64,000 bases of DNA. Source: Palsa-465 sp963800475. GTDB lineage: Bacteria; Actinomycetota; Thermoleophilia; Solirubrobacterales; Solirubrobacteraceae. This document shows positions 6,498-13,904 of the stretch, one piece after another (position 1 is the stretch's first letter; every line of letters starts with the position of its first letter). A model generated the notes under the pieces. It was given only the letters and a program-made list of their open reading frames with translations. It was not told the origin of the DNA and made no database searches. The stretch is taken from contig CAWDAZ010000006.1 of NCBI GenBank assembly GCA_963800475.1, forward strand, positions 386,436 to 450,435, written 5' to 3'. The position numbers and the translations under genes were made by a program.

Positions 6498-8012
6498 ATG
6501 GAGTCGAGCTTCACACGCCGGGGCTTGTTGCGCGCGACGGTGGCCGGTGCCGTCGCGGCTTCGCTTCCTGCCCGGGCGGCGGCGCGTCCGGTGGCGTGGG
6601 TCTCGCGTGCTGACGCCGGTCAGCTGTTTGCTGAGTTGGACGCCAAGATCGAGGCGGCGATGGCGGCGTACGGGATTCCGGGTGTGGCGGTTGGGGTCTT
6701 GTACGGCGGGCGGGAGTACTTGAAGGGGTATGGGGTGACTAACGTCGATTATCCGCGGGCGGTTGATCCCGACACGGTGTTTCGGATTGGGTCGACGACC
6801 AAGACGTTTACCGGCACGACGGTGATGCGGCTTGTAGAGCAGGGCAAGCTCGACCTCGACGCGAGGGTGCGCCGCTACCTGCCCGATTTCCGCACGTCAG
6901 ATCCGACGGTCGCGCCGCAGGTGACTGTCCGGCAGCTGCTCAACCACAGCCCGGGATGGATGGGTGACTATCTTCAGGATTTCGGACGGGGGGACGACGC
7001 GCTAGCCCGGTTTGTGGAGGGGATCGCTCGGATTCCGCAGCTGACATCGCCGGGCGAGGTGTTCTTCTACAACAACCCGGCGCTGTGCGTGGCCGGGCGG
7101 CTGATCGAGGTGGCCACCGGCGCGACGTACGAGAACGCGGTGCGCTCGCTTCTGATCGATCCGCTAGGGCTTGACCACAGTCGCTTCTTCAGCGACGAGA
7201 TCATCGGGTTCAATATCGCCGCCTCACACAACCTGGTCGACGGCAAGCCCGTGGTGGACCCGTCCTTCTGGGAGGTCCCGCGCAGCCTCAACCCGACCGG
7301 CGGAGTGATCTCCAGCGTCCGGGATCAGCTGGCCTACGCGCGGTTTCATCTGGGCGACGGGAGAGCCCCGGACGGCAAGCGGCTGCTCACGCCACGATCG
7401 CTGGAGCGGATGCGCTCGCACCCAGGCCCCGGCGGAACTCTGCTCGTCGAGCTGGACGGTATGGGCGTCAGCTGGATGCTGCGCCCAAGCAGCCAGCGCG
7501 TACGGATCGTCCAGCACGGAGGCGACTGGCCCGGGCAGCGCTCCGGTTTCATGATGGTTCCCGAACAAGGCTTCGCGCTGACCGCGCTGACCAACTCGGA
7601 CGGCGGCATTCCGCTGATCGCAGAGCTCTTCTATGACGACTGGGCGCTGCGGACCTTCACCGGCCTCAGCAACTTGCCCGCGGTGCCCCGGGTTCTGAGC
7701 CGACGCGAGCTCGCTCCGTACGAGGGTCGCTACGAGGACAAGTACATCGCGACGGATGGCACGGCGGGGAAGAACGTGTACGAGCTTCGCGGGCACCAAG
7801 GTGGGCTGCGCTCCACGCCCGTCGTCGGCGAAATGCCGGTGCTCGATCCCGAGAGTGCCGCGCCGCCAGACTATGTCTTTTACCGCAATGACTACGTGCT
7901 GGCGCTCAAGGACGGCCGCCCCACCGGCCCTAGAGCCAACTTCCTGCGCGACGGCCACGGACGCGTGAAGTGGCTCCGCTCTGGCGGACGGCTCTATCGC
8001 CACCAGCGATAG
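6498..8012 (+). CDS. Exported serine hydrolase, class-C beta-lactamase/esterase fold
   Basis: 504 aa. The N-terminus RRGLLRATVAGAVAASLPA has a twin-Arg start and hydrophobic stretch, suggesting Tat export. The penicillin-binding fold (about 40-380) has all three motifs: S99-T-T-K102 (nucleophile and base), Y191-N-N193, and H340-G-G342. The C-terminal 120 residues (LAPYEGRYEDKYIATDG onward) resemble the lipocalin-like domain found behind many such hydrolases. Members include DD-peptidases, esterases and amidases; the substrate cannot be read from sequence. An 84-bp, 81-identical inverted copy of the part encoding residues about 315-342 lies at 10772-10855, showing that this gene or a sister was rearranged. 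Confidence 0.9.
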   Translation: MESSFTRRGLLRATVAGAVAASLPARAAARPVAWVSRADAGQLFAELDAKIEAAMAAYGIPGVAVGVLYGGREYLKGYGVTNVDYPRAVDPDTVFRIGSTTKTFTGTTVMRLVEQGKLDLDARVRRYLPDFRTSDPTVAPQVTVRQLLNHSPGWMGDYLQDFGRGDDALARFVEGIARIPQLTSPGEVFFYNNPALCVAGRLIEVATGATYENAVRSLLIDPLGLDHSRFFSDEIIGFNIAASHNLVDGKPVVDPSFWEVPRSLNPTGGVISSVRDQLAYARFHLGDGRAPDGKRLLTPRSLERMRSHPGPGGTLLVELDGMGVSWMLRPSSQRVRIVQHGGDWPGQRSGFMMVPEQGFALTALTNSDGGIPLIAELFYDDWALRTFTGLSNLPAVPRVLSRRELAPYEGRYEDKYIATDGTAGKNVYELRGHQGGLRSTPVVGEMPVLDPESAAPPDYVFYRNDYVLALKDGRPTGPRANFLRDGHGRVKWLRSGGRLYRHQR

Positions 8013-8061
8013 CACTCGCACTGCTTCACTGCTCACGGCTTTCGGTGCCCCGGAGGAAGTG

Positions 8062-8289
8062 ATGTTGGTCGCAGGCGATTCTTCGTGGGCTGGCAGCGAG
8101 CCGCACCCCGCGCCGGCACTCTTGTTGTGGGCGATCCTGGCCGGGGAATGGAAGGTCACGGTTGACGACGGAGTCACCCGGAGCTTTACCGCCGGTGAGC
8201 TAGTCCTGTTTGAGGACACCACGGGTGACGGCCATTCCTCACGTCTCTTGAGGGACGGGTCTGTCGCGCTGGTTCTGCGGCTCGGATAG
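8062..8289 (+). CDS. Truncated cupin-domain protein
   Basis: 75 aa from ATG 8062 with GGAGG 5 nt upstream. ILAGEWKVTVDDGVTRSFTA, then GELVLFEDTTGDGHSSRLL, is the second half of a small cupin beta-barrel, keeping the G-D/E-x-V-L-x-E-D-T-T-G-x-G-H motif. Normal members have about 40 more N-terminal residues with the first strands and metal-binding His motif; here only HPAPALLLW precedes. The good ribosome-binding site suggests it may still be translated, but half a barrel is unlikely to fold as usual. Probably a decayed gene. Confidence 0.6.
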   Translation: MLVAGDSSWAGSEPHPAPALLLWAILAGEWKVTVDDGVTRSFTAGELVLFEDTTGDGHSSRLLRDGSVALVLRLG

Positions 8290-8401
8290 CAATCGAGCGG
8301 ACTCGAGTACGACGCGGCTTCGCGCGATCAAGTCCTAACGATTCCGAGCCAACCGGTCCCCGAGGGCAATCCACCCCGCCGCTCGACGCCGTCTCCCTGT
8401 C

Positions 8402-10012
8402 CTAACCGTCTCGGAGCGCCATGATCCCCCCCACCCCGCCCAGGTAGAGGGTGGTTTTACCGGTGCGGGAACTGCGGCCGAGGGCGATGCCGGAGTAGTG
8501 GTTGTTGTAGAGACCGCCATGACCGGCGACGCGTTCCCACACGATCCTTCCGCTGCGGTAATCGAGTGCCGTCCAGTACCACACGCCGGCGCCGGGTTGC
8601 CCCGGGTCCTTCGGCTTGGTGTACGTGTAGATCAGGCCGTTGGCGCTGTCCCCCTTCGTGACTGCCGAGGGCGTGCGGACCGTGTTGTTGCGCCACACGA
8701 TCCGGCAGGACGAGCCGTCGGCCGCGATGTCGATCCGGTCCATGCCCGGCGCACTGACCAGCCCCAGGTTGCCACCGACCTTGATCCCGCCCGCGATCAC
8801 GTCATTCCACGCCTGGAGGCTGTAGCCGTAGTTGTTCTCGACGATCAGCGACCGTCCTATCGAGATCAGCGAGTTCTCGTCCGCGCTCGCACCCTTGCGG
8901 AACACCGGGATCTGGCACACGACCCGGCGCTGGCCGCGTCGCAGACGGTCCCCGGCGCGGTACACGACGACGTCCATGGGGTCGGCGTTGTCGGTGATCG
9001 CGACGTACTGGGGAATGTCGGCGGAGCCGCTGCCGGGAGTCGGGCCGATCAAAGTCGGAGTCGTCCCGGAGCCGGCGTTGATCTGACCCGTCTTCTGAAC
9101 GCCCACGTTGCGGTAGCGCATGCTCCAGATCCGCCGCGGGCGGAGGTTGGCGCCGGCACGGAACTTGTACATCGCCTTGTTGGTGACGATGTACACCCCG
9201 TCCTTGGCTGTGGCGAAGGAGTTCTCGATCTCCTCGTGGAGGATCACCGACCGGCAGCGGCCGGTCCTTGGGTCGAGCACGCCGACCGCCCCCTGGTAGC
9301 GGCCGACGAACCAAAGCCGACCCTCGGCGTCGGGGAGCACCGACGGCATCCGGTCACCGGAGGACAGGCATGGCGTCGGGTCGTAATCAGCCACCTGTTC
9401 GAAGCCCGGCGAGTTCCCCGTGTCGTGGACCGCGATTACGAGGATGTGCCGGTTGGAGGCCGCGACGACGACGCGGTCGCGGTTGTCGAGGTAGAAGTAC
9501 GCGCCCCCGGTCGTGTTGAGCGCTGGGTTCGTTCCAGCGGGCGGCGGCACGAACGGCAGCTGGCGGAACGCCAGCGTGGCGAGCGTCCGCGGATCGAGCA
9601 GATACAGCGCCGGCCCATGCGTCAGGTCGGTGCAGGTGCTTACCAGCCGGCCCCTGCGGTCGAACGTCAGGGTGATGCAGTCGCGCCCGATCGCGGTCGA
9701 GAGCGTTTGCGGGCGCCGCCCGAGTGGACCCGACACCGTCGTGTAGTTGTCGCTCTGCCACGCGTCGTTGTGGACGCTGTTGACCGGGTTCGGCGCCATG
9801 AATGGGTTCTGCCATGCGGGCACGATGCCCGGCACCGGATGGGGGATCGCCGCCCGGCCGATGAAGTGCGGGAGCGTGGGGCTCGGACCGGTGCTTTGGA
9901 TCGGGGTCGCCGGCGTAGCGGCGGCACCGGCGGCGGGGAACAGCAACACACACGCAAGCGCGAGCGCGGGCAGAGATCCGGCAGACAGCGAACGTGGACG
10001 GACGCGGGACAA
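8402..10012 (-). CDS. Exported beta-propeller-like protein, unknown function
   Basis: 536 aa from TTG 10012, with GGGGAG about 7 nt upstream and a good promoter behind it. A signal peptide (LPALALACVLLFPAAGAAA) is followed by repeated strands with LTFDRRGRLVSTCTD, PSVLPDAEGRLWFVGRYQG and DGVYIVTNKAMYKF. Each has the 'D-G/A-x-G-R-L-W-F-V' feel of PQQ- or NHL-like propeller blades. The last blade ends TTLYLGGVGGIMALRDG. Four to six Cys residues could form disulfides outside the cell. I recognise no enzyme motif; a secreted binding or dehydrogenase-like propeller is possible. Confidence 0.75.
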   Translation of the reverse strand: MSRVRPRSLSAGSLPALALACVLLFPAAGAAATPATPIQSTGPSPTLPHFIGRAAIPHPVPGIVPAWQNPFMAPNPVNSVHNDAWQSDNYTTVSGPLGRRPQTLSTAIGRDCITLTFDRRGRLVSTCTDLTHGPALYLLDPRTLATLAFRQLPFVPPPAGTNPALNTTGGAYFYLDNRDRVVVAASNRHILVIAVHDTGNSPGFEQVADYDPTPCLSSGDRMPSVLPDAEGRLWFVGRYQGAVGVLDPRTGRCRSVILHEEIENSFATAKDGVYIVTNKAMYKFRAGANLRPRRIWSMRYRNVGVQKTGQINAGSGTTPTLIGPTPGSGSADIPQYVAITDNADPMDVVVYRAGDRLRRGQRRVVCQIPVFRKGASADENSLISIGRSLIVENNYGYSLQAWNDVIAGGIKVGGNLGLVSAPGMDRIDIAADGSSCRIVWRNNTVRTPSAVTKGDSANGLIYTYTKPKDPGQPGAGVWYWTALDYRSGRIVWERVAGHGGLYNNHYSGIALGRSSRTGKTTLYLGGVGGIMALRDG

Positions 10013-10027
10013 GGTTGGCTCCCCGGC

Positions 10028-10055
10028 AGTCTATAGCTTATTTACTTTTAGTCAA
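10028..10055 (-). promoter_or_regulatory. Sigma-A-type promoter for the exported propeller gene
   Basis: On the minus strand TTGACT (10055-10050), a 16-bp spacer and TAGACT (10033-10028) lie about 15-20 bp before the TTG start, inside an AT-rich patch that stands out in this GC-rich region. Confidence 0.6.
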
Positions 10056-10130
10056 TAGAACCGCCGTGGCTTCCCCTTCAGTTGCCAATACCAGCAGCGA
10101 GCCATCGCGGTTCGGAGTAGCGTTTTCAGA

Positions 10131-10361
10131 GTGAGCGAGCCCCTGCGTCTCACGATCGTCTACGAGACCGGCGAGGATGGCTGGATCGTTGTGTCGATTC
10201 CCGAGGTCCCTGGCGTACATAGCCAAGGCCGGACCCGCGAGGAAGCGAGAGCCAACGTCATCGATGCCCTCCACGGCATCCTGGAGCTGCGTTTCGGCGA
10301 GCACGCACTCACCGAGCCAGAGGGGGACACTGAGTCGCTCGAGCTCGTCATTGCCGCGTGA
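10131..10361 (+). CDS. hicB: HicB-family antitoxin
   Basis: 76 aa from GTG 10131. LTIVYETGEDGWIVVSIPEV, then PGVHSQGRTREEARANVIDA, is the HicB RNase-H-like fold: the E-x-G-W-x-V-x-x-P-E-x-P-G-x-x-x-Q-G-x-T signature. It is the short type, without a C-terminal DNA-binding domain, so operator binding must come from the complex or another protein. Its stop overlaps the HicA start by 4 nt (GTGA), with antitoxin first. Confidence 0.88.
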   Translation: MSEPLRLTIVYETGEDGWIVVSIPEVPGVHSQGRTREEARANVIDALHGILELRFGEHALTEPEGDTESLELVIAA

Positions 10362-10600
10362 AGCGGCGTGATCTCGAGCGCCATCTGCGCGAGAACGGCG
10401 CGCGCCTGCTGCGCGAAGGCGGCAATCACAGCTATTGGGGTTTCGATGCGGAGCGGTCGACGGCTGTTCCTCGCCACCGGGAGATCAACCACGGGCTCGC
10501 CCGCAAGATCTGCAAAGACCTCGGGGTCCCCGCAGAAGCGGGGTCTTTGTATGCCAAGCGCCACCAACCTCAACATCGTTCCCCCCGGACTCGAACATGA
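10358..10600 (+). CDS. hicA: HicA-family mRNA interferase toxin with abnormal tail
   Basis: 80 aa from GTG 10358. RRDLERHLRENGARLLREGG, then NHSYWGF, then AVPRHREINHGLARKICKDL is the complete double-stranded-RNA-binding-like HicA fold; the His of G-G-N-H-S is the catalytic residue. HicA proteins normally stop within a few residues of DLGVP. Here the frame runs on 22 residues through a hairpin-plus-T-run (10528-10550) that looks like the operon's own terminator, so most transcripts may lack the stop codon. Loss of the original stop is the simplest explanation. Confidence 0.85.
   Translation: MKRRDLERHLRENGARLLREGGNHSYWGFDAERSTAVPRHREINHGLARKICKDLGVPAEAGSLYAKRHQPQHRSPRTRT
10528..10550 (+). terminator. 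Intrinsic terminator-like hairpin inside the 3' end of hicA
   Basis: CCCCGC-AGAA-GCGGGG is followed by TCTTTGT: a 6-bp GC stem with a 4-nt loop and a short T-rich tract. It sits 50 nt before the hicA stop codon. Confidence 0.6.
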
Positions 10601-10914
10601 GCCGATGAAGCCACGACCCGCCGGGAGCGTTACACCACACACACGCCGAACCGTGCCGTAAGCGACTCCCAGCCGAACTCACTCCCAAAACACACTGGCG
10701 TGGGTCTGATCGTGATCTCGTGGCGTCCCGAAACGGCCATCTCAGACGCGATGACACGGCCAAACGGGACCGCCTCCGTGCTGGACGATCCGTACGCGCT
10801 GGCTGCTTGGGCGCAGCTGCCAGGTGACGCCCATACCGTCCAGCTCGACGAGCAGTCCGCTCCCGAACCCTTGGCCGAGGCCCTCCAAAGTCCCCGCGGA
10901 CCTAGTGAGGGCGG
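10601..10914. other. Intergenic debris between hicA and the TAP peptidase
   Basis: Apart from the 84-bp hydrolase fragment nothing here encodes a recognisable product. It looks like a patch of broken sequence at a rearrangement joint. Confidence 0.5.
10772..10855 (-). pseudogene. 84-bp inverted duplicate of the serine hydrolase gene
   Basis: Read on the minus strand this matches 7440-7523 at 81 of 84 bases, encoding LLVELDGMGVTWQLRPSSQR then VRIVQHGGG. It covers the region up to the HGG motif. The flanking DNA (about 10600-10914) does not continue the match, so it is a fragment, not a second gene. Confidence 0.85.
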
Positions 10915-12498
10915 CTAGCCGAAGCCGGGAGCGAAGGGCTGCTTGTCGGACTGGCAGACGGTGCCTCTTGGCGGTGTGATCAGCCTGACCAGATAGGCGA
11001 CCCGCGCCCGGTCGATGCAGGCGCTGGGATCGTGGAAGCTGACGTGGCCGTAGCCGTTCTGGGTGAGCAGGACGGCGTTTCCTAGGCGTCGCGCGGATCG
11101 CACCGCGTTGGCGTAGGGGGTGGCGGGGTCGTGGGTGGTGCCGATCAGCAGGATCGGCTTGTTCGTCTTCGCGTTCCATGGTCCCCGGTAGTTGTCCTCG
11201 CCGCGCACCGGCCAGGAGGCACATGGAGCCCATAACCACCAGCCCAGCAGCGGGCCAGACAATCGGTCGACCCGGGTGAGGTGGCCGATCACCTGCGGCC
11301 AGCTCCGCCACCCCGTGCGGGCCGGCGCGTCGGCGCACGAGATCGCCGCCGACGTTGTCGCGCCCATGAGGGCGGCGGGCGTCTGCAACTGGCGAGCCAG
11401 GGTCAGAAGCGCCGATCCGTTGCCCCGGACGGCGGCGGTGAGGTCGCTTGCGTCCTGTGGCCAGGTCTCGGGGATCCTCAAGAAGTTGAACTGGGAGACG
11501 ATCAGATCGAGGTAGGTGAGCTTGCCCGGCGGGCTCGCTGTCGGGGCCGGGATCGGCGCGCGCCGTGACCGCGCGAACAGCTGGTCTACTCGCTCGGCCG
11601 CGGTCTGGCGAGAGCGCGCGAGCGCGCAGCGCTTCGGGCCGGCGCTCTGGCAGAGCGCGAGCAACTGGTTGAAGACCTCGTCGGCGCCCGACGCCTGGCT
11701 GACGACTCTCGCCTCGGCCCCTCTCGAGTACGGGACCGGATCGACGATCCCGTCCAATAGCATCGCCCGGACCCGCCGAGGGAACATGTTGGCGTAGGTC
11801 TGGCCGAGGTAGCTCCCGTACGAGAGACCGACGTAGGTGAGCTTGTGGTCGCCGACGAGGCGGCGCAGGTAGTCGAGGTCGCGGGCGGTGTCGGCGGTGG
11901 AAATATGGGGAAGCAGCCAGCCGCTGACCTGGCCGCAGCGGCGCGCGAGGTCGACGGTCTTACGCACGTAGCGCTCCGAGGCGGCCCGGGTGGTGGGGAT
12001 CGAGACGCCCTTCCAGAAGCTCACCTCGCTTCGCTCGCTGGTGAAGCAGCGAACATGGGTGCTCGCGTTGGTGCCGCGGGGATCCCAGCTGACAACGTCG
12101 AAGCGCCCGCCGCCCCACGCATTGATCTGGGAGCCCAGACCTTCAACCAGGCCGATGCCGGTGTCGCCCGGCCCGCCCGGATTGATGAACATCGAGCCGA
12201 TCCGCTGCCTAGGCCTGCTCGCGAGGTACCGGATCACTGCGAGCTCGATCGTGCGCCCGCCCCGATGACGCCAGTCAAGCGGCACGCGGACCCTGGCGCA
12301 TTGAAGCTGCGGTCCGCGAGCCCTACACGGACCCCACACGATCGGGACGACGCTCGCCTCCGCCGCTCGTGGCGGTCCGGTCCCCGCGGCCACCGTGCCC
12401 CCAGCAGCCAATGCCAACACGGCTGCGATAAGCGTCGTGGAACCCAGCAGCACGCGACGCCCAGTGGCCACGCCCGATCCGAGAGTCCCCGACTTCAC
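10915..12498 (-). CDS. Exported TAP-family alpha/beta hydrolase (tripeptidyl aminopeptidase-like)
   Basis: 527 aa. A signal peptide (LLGSTTLIAAVLALAAGG) leads to WGPCRARGPQLQCARVRVPL, the N-terminal signature of Streptomyces TAP and mycobacterial homologues. The oxyanion loop is NPGGPGDTG, the nucleophile is S226 in GLSYGSYLG, the acid is the Asp of IGTTHDPATPYANA, and the His is in NGYGHVSF. The C-terminal TAP-like domain ends with a Cys (SACIDRA...TVCQSD), so disulfides are likely. The expected role is outside the cell: release of N-terminal tripeptides or hydrolysis of peptide or ester substrates. Length and motifs are complete. Confidence 0.9.
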   Translation of the reverse strand: MKSGTLGSGVATGRRVLLGSTTLIAAVLALAAGGTVAAGTGPPRAAEASVVPIVWGPCRARGPQLQCARVRVPLDWRHRGGRTIELAVIRYLASRPRQRIGSMFINPGGPGDTGIGLVEGLGSQINAWGGGRFDVVSWDPRGTNASTHVRCFTSERSEVSFWKGVSIPTTRAASERYVRKTVDLARRCGQVSGWLLPHISTADTARDLDYLRRLVGDHKLTYVGLSYGSYLGQTYANMFPRRVRAMLLDGIVDPVPYSRGAEARVVSQASGADEVFNQLLALCQSAGPKRCALARSRQTAAERVDQLFARSRRAPIPAPTASPPGKLTYLDLIVSQFNFLRIPETWPQDASDLTAAVRGNGSALLTLARQLQTPAALMGATTSAAISCADAPARTGWRSWPQVIGHLTRVDRLSGPLLGWWLWAPCASWPVRGEDNYRGPWNAKTNKPILLIGTTHDPATPYANAVRSARRLGNAVLLTQNGYGHVSFHDPSACIDRARVAYLVRLITPPRGTVCQSDKQPFAPGFG

Positions 12499-12956
12499 GC
12501 CAGTGGTCCCTGCCGCCGGTCGCTCCGGCGGCGATCCACCCAGTCCATGCCGCCCACCATACGCGTCAAACAGTCAGGGGACGGAGCACCGGTCAGCGGC
12601 CGGATCTCAAAGCGAGGCTCTCCCGCCGCCCGGTGGGCGCTCGTCGAGGCAGACTGGAGCACCGTGCTGCAACCCGGCCCGCTGCACGCGTTCTACGAGC
12701 GCACCAAGGCCAGGGCGCGGGCACGGCAAAGAGATCGTCGCCACCGCCCGCAAGCTGGCCCCTGATTTCCCGATCCATGGTCCGGATCAATGCCCTCGAT
12801 CCGAGGGATCCGTCTCGCCCTTGCAGGCGCGCAGCGACGATGGTGCATCTTCCGATTTGGGCACAGAACGTTGCACGAGCGGCGCACCCCCTCCGGCTTG
12901 TGCTGTGCGCCCACAAAAAAAGCAGACTCTCGGATCGGGTCCCGTTTAATGCGGAT
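12499..12956. other. 458-bp intergenic region with a transposase relic
   Basis: Besides the IS110-like fragment, no gene is visible. TTTAAT lies 6 nt before the following ATG at 12957 and could be a -10 element for a leaderless transcript. Confidence 0.45.
12616..12775 (+). pseudogene. IS110-family transposase C-terminal remnant, frameshifted
   Basis: WALVEADWSTVLQPGPLHAF then YERTKAR, continued in the next frame by GHGKEIVATARKLA, matches the C-terminal Transposase_20 segment of IS110/IS116 transposases. The frames are joined if one G is removed from GGG at 12713-12715. Everything upstream (the DEDD domain) and downstream is missing. It is a dead trace of an insertion between two genes that are otherwise intact. 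Confidence 0.7.
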
Positions 12957-13904
12957 ATGGCAAGCGCGACCGACGAACGCGTGAAAGGAATGCGGTGGAT
13001 TCCGCCGGGTACCTTCGAGATGGGCGCGGAGGGTTTCTATCCGGAGGAGGCCCCTGTGCACCAGGTCGGGCTCGATGGCTTCTGGATCGACGAGCATCCG
13101 GTGACGGTGGCGGCCTTTCTGCGATTCACTAAGGAGACGGGGTACGTGACATGGGCCGAGCGCGCACCGGATCCGGAAAGTTATCCGGGTGCCGATCCCG
13201 CGCTACTCGTGCCGGGCTCCTTGGTGTTCCAGCCGACCGCCGGACCGGTCGACCTGCGGGATCCGCGCAACTGGTGGGCATGGACCCCGGGGGCCCTCTG
13301 GCGCCGCCCCGAGGGCCCCGGAAGCAACATCGGCGGACGAGAGCTCAACCCCGTCGTACACGTCGCGACGGTCGACGCCGAGGCTTACGCGAAATGGGCA
13401 GGCAAGGAGCTGCCGACCGAGGCCCAGTGGGAGTACGCCGCCCGCGGTGGGCTCGACCGCGCCGTGTTCAGCTGGGGCGACGAGTTCGCACCGCGCGGGC
13501 GGATGATGGCGAACACCTGGCAGGGAGAGTTCCCGTGGCAGAACCTCGAGACCGACGGCTACGTCGGCACCTCGCCGGTGAAGCGGTTCCCGCCGAACGG
13601 CTACGGGCTCTACGACATGACCGGCAACGTGTGGGAATGGACCGCGGACTACTTCACCCCAACGCATGGCGGCGGTCCCACCAAGCTGTGCTGCGTGCCC
13701 CGCAACCCGCGCGTCACCTCGCCCGATCCGCAGGCCGGGGAGGGGCACATCCCGTTCCGCACGATCAAGGGCGGCTCGCACCTGTGCGCCCCGAACTACT
13801 GCTTGCGCTACCGACCGGCAGCCCGCCAGGCGGAGGCGGTCGACACCTCGACCTCGCATATCGGGTTCCGCTGCGTCGTGAACGCGCCTGCGGAGGACGC
13901 TTAG
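12957..13904 (+). CDS. Formylglycine-generating enzyme (sulfatase activator)
   Basis: 315 aa. It opens with the FGE-sulfatase signature MRWIPPGTFEMGAEGFYPEE then PVHQVGLDGFWIDEHPVT. It has ELPTEAQWEYAARGG, GLYDMTGNVWEWTADYF, and the copper/thiol active-site segment GGSHLCAPNYCLRYRPAAR, with C277 and C282 in the positions of the two catalytic cysteines of aerobic FGE, then HIGFRC. FGE converts the Cys of C-x-P-x-R sulfatase motifs to formylglycine using O2. Its natural client lies next door: the sulfatase gene is convergent and the two overlap by 4 bp at their stops. The earlier in-frame open sequence is a continuation through non-coding DNA, so I start at ATG 12957. Confidence 0.92.
   Translation: MASATDERVKGMRWIPPGTFEMGAEGFYPEEAPVHQVGLDGFWIDEHPVTVAAFLRFTKETGYVTWAERAPDPESYPGADPALLVPGSLVFQPTAGPVDLRDPRNWWAWTPGALWRRPEGPGSNIGGRELNPVVHVATVDAEAYAKWAGKELPTEAQWEYAARGGLDRAVFSWGDEFAPRGRMMANTWQGEFPWQNLETDGYVGTSPVKRFPPNGYGLYDMTGNVWEWTADYFTPTHGGGPTKLCCVPRNPRVTSPDPQAGEGHIPFRTIKGGSHLCAPNYCLRYRPAARQAEAVDTSTSHIGFRCVVNAPAEDA

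Noticed and set aside
10560..10650. Possible second tRNA scar (GTTCGAGTCC on the minus strand)
   Set aside because: The flanking bases do not form a 5-bp T stem and no acceptor or anticodon arm can be drawn.
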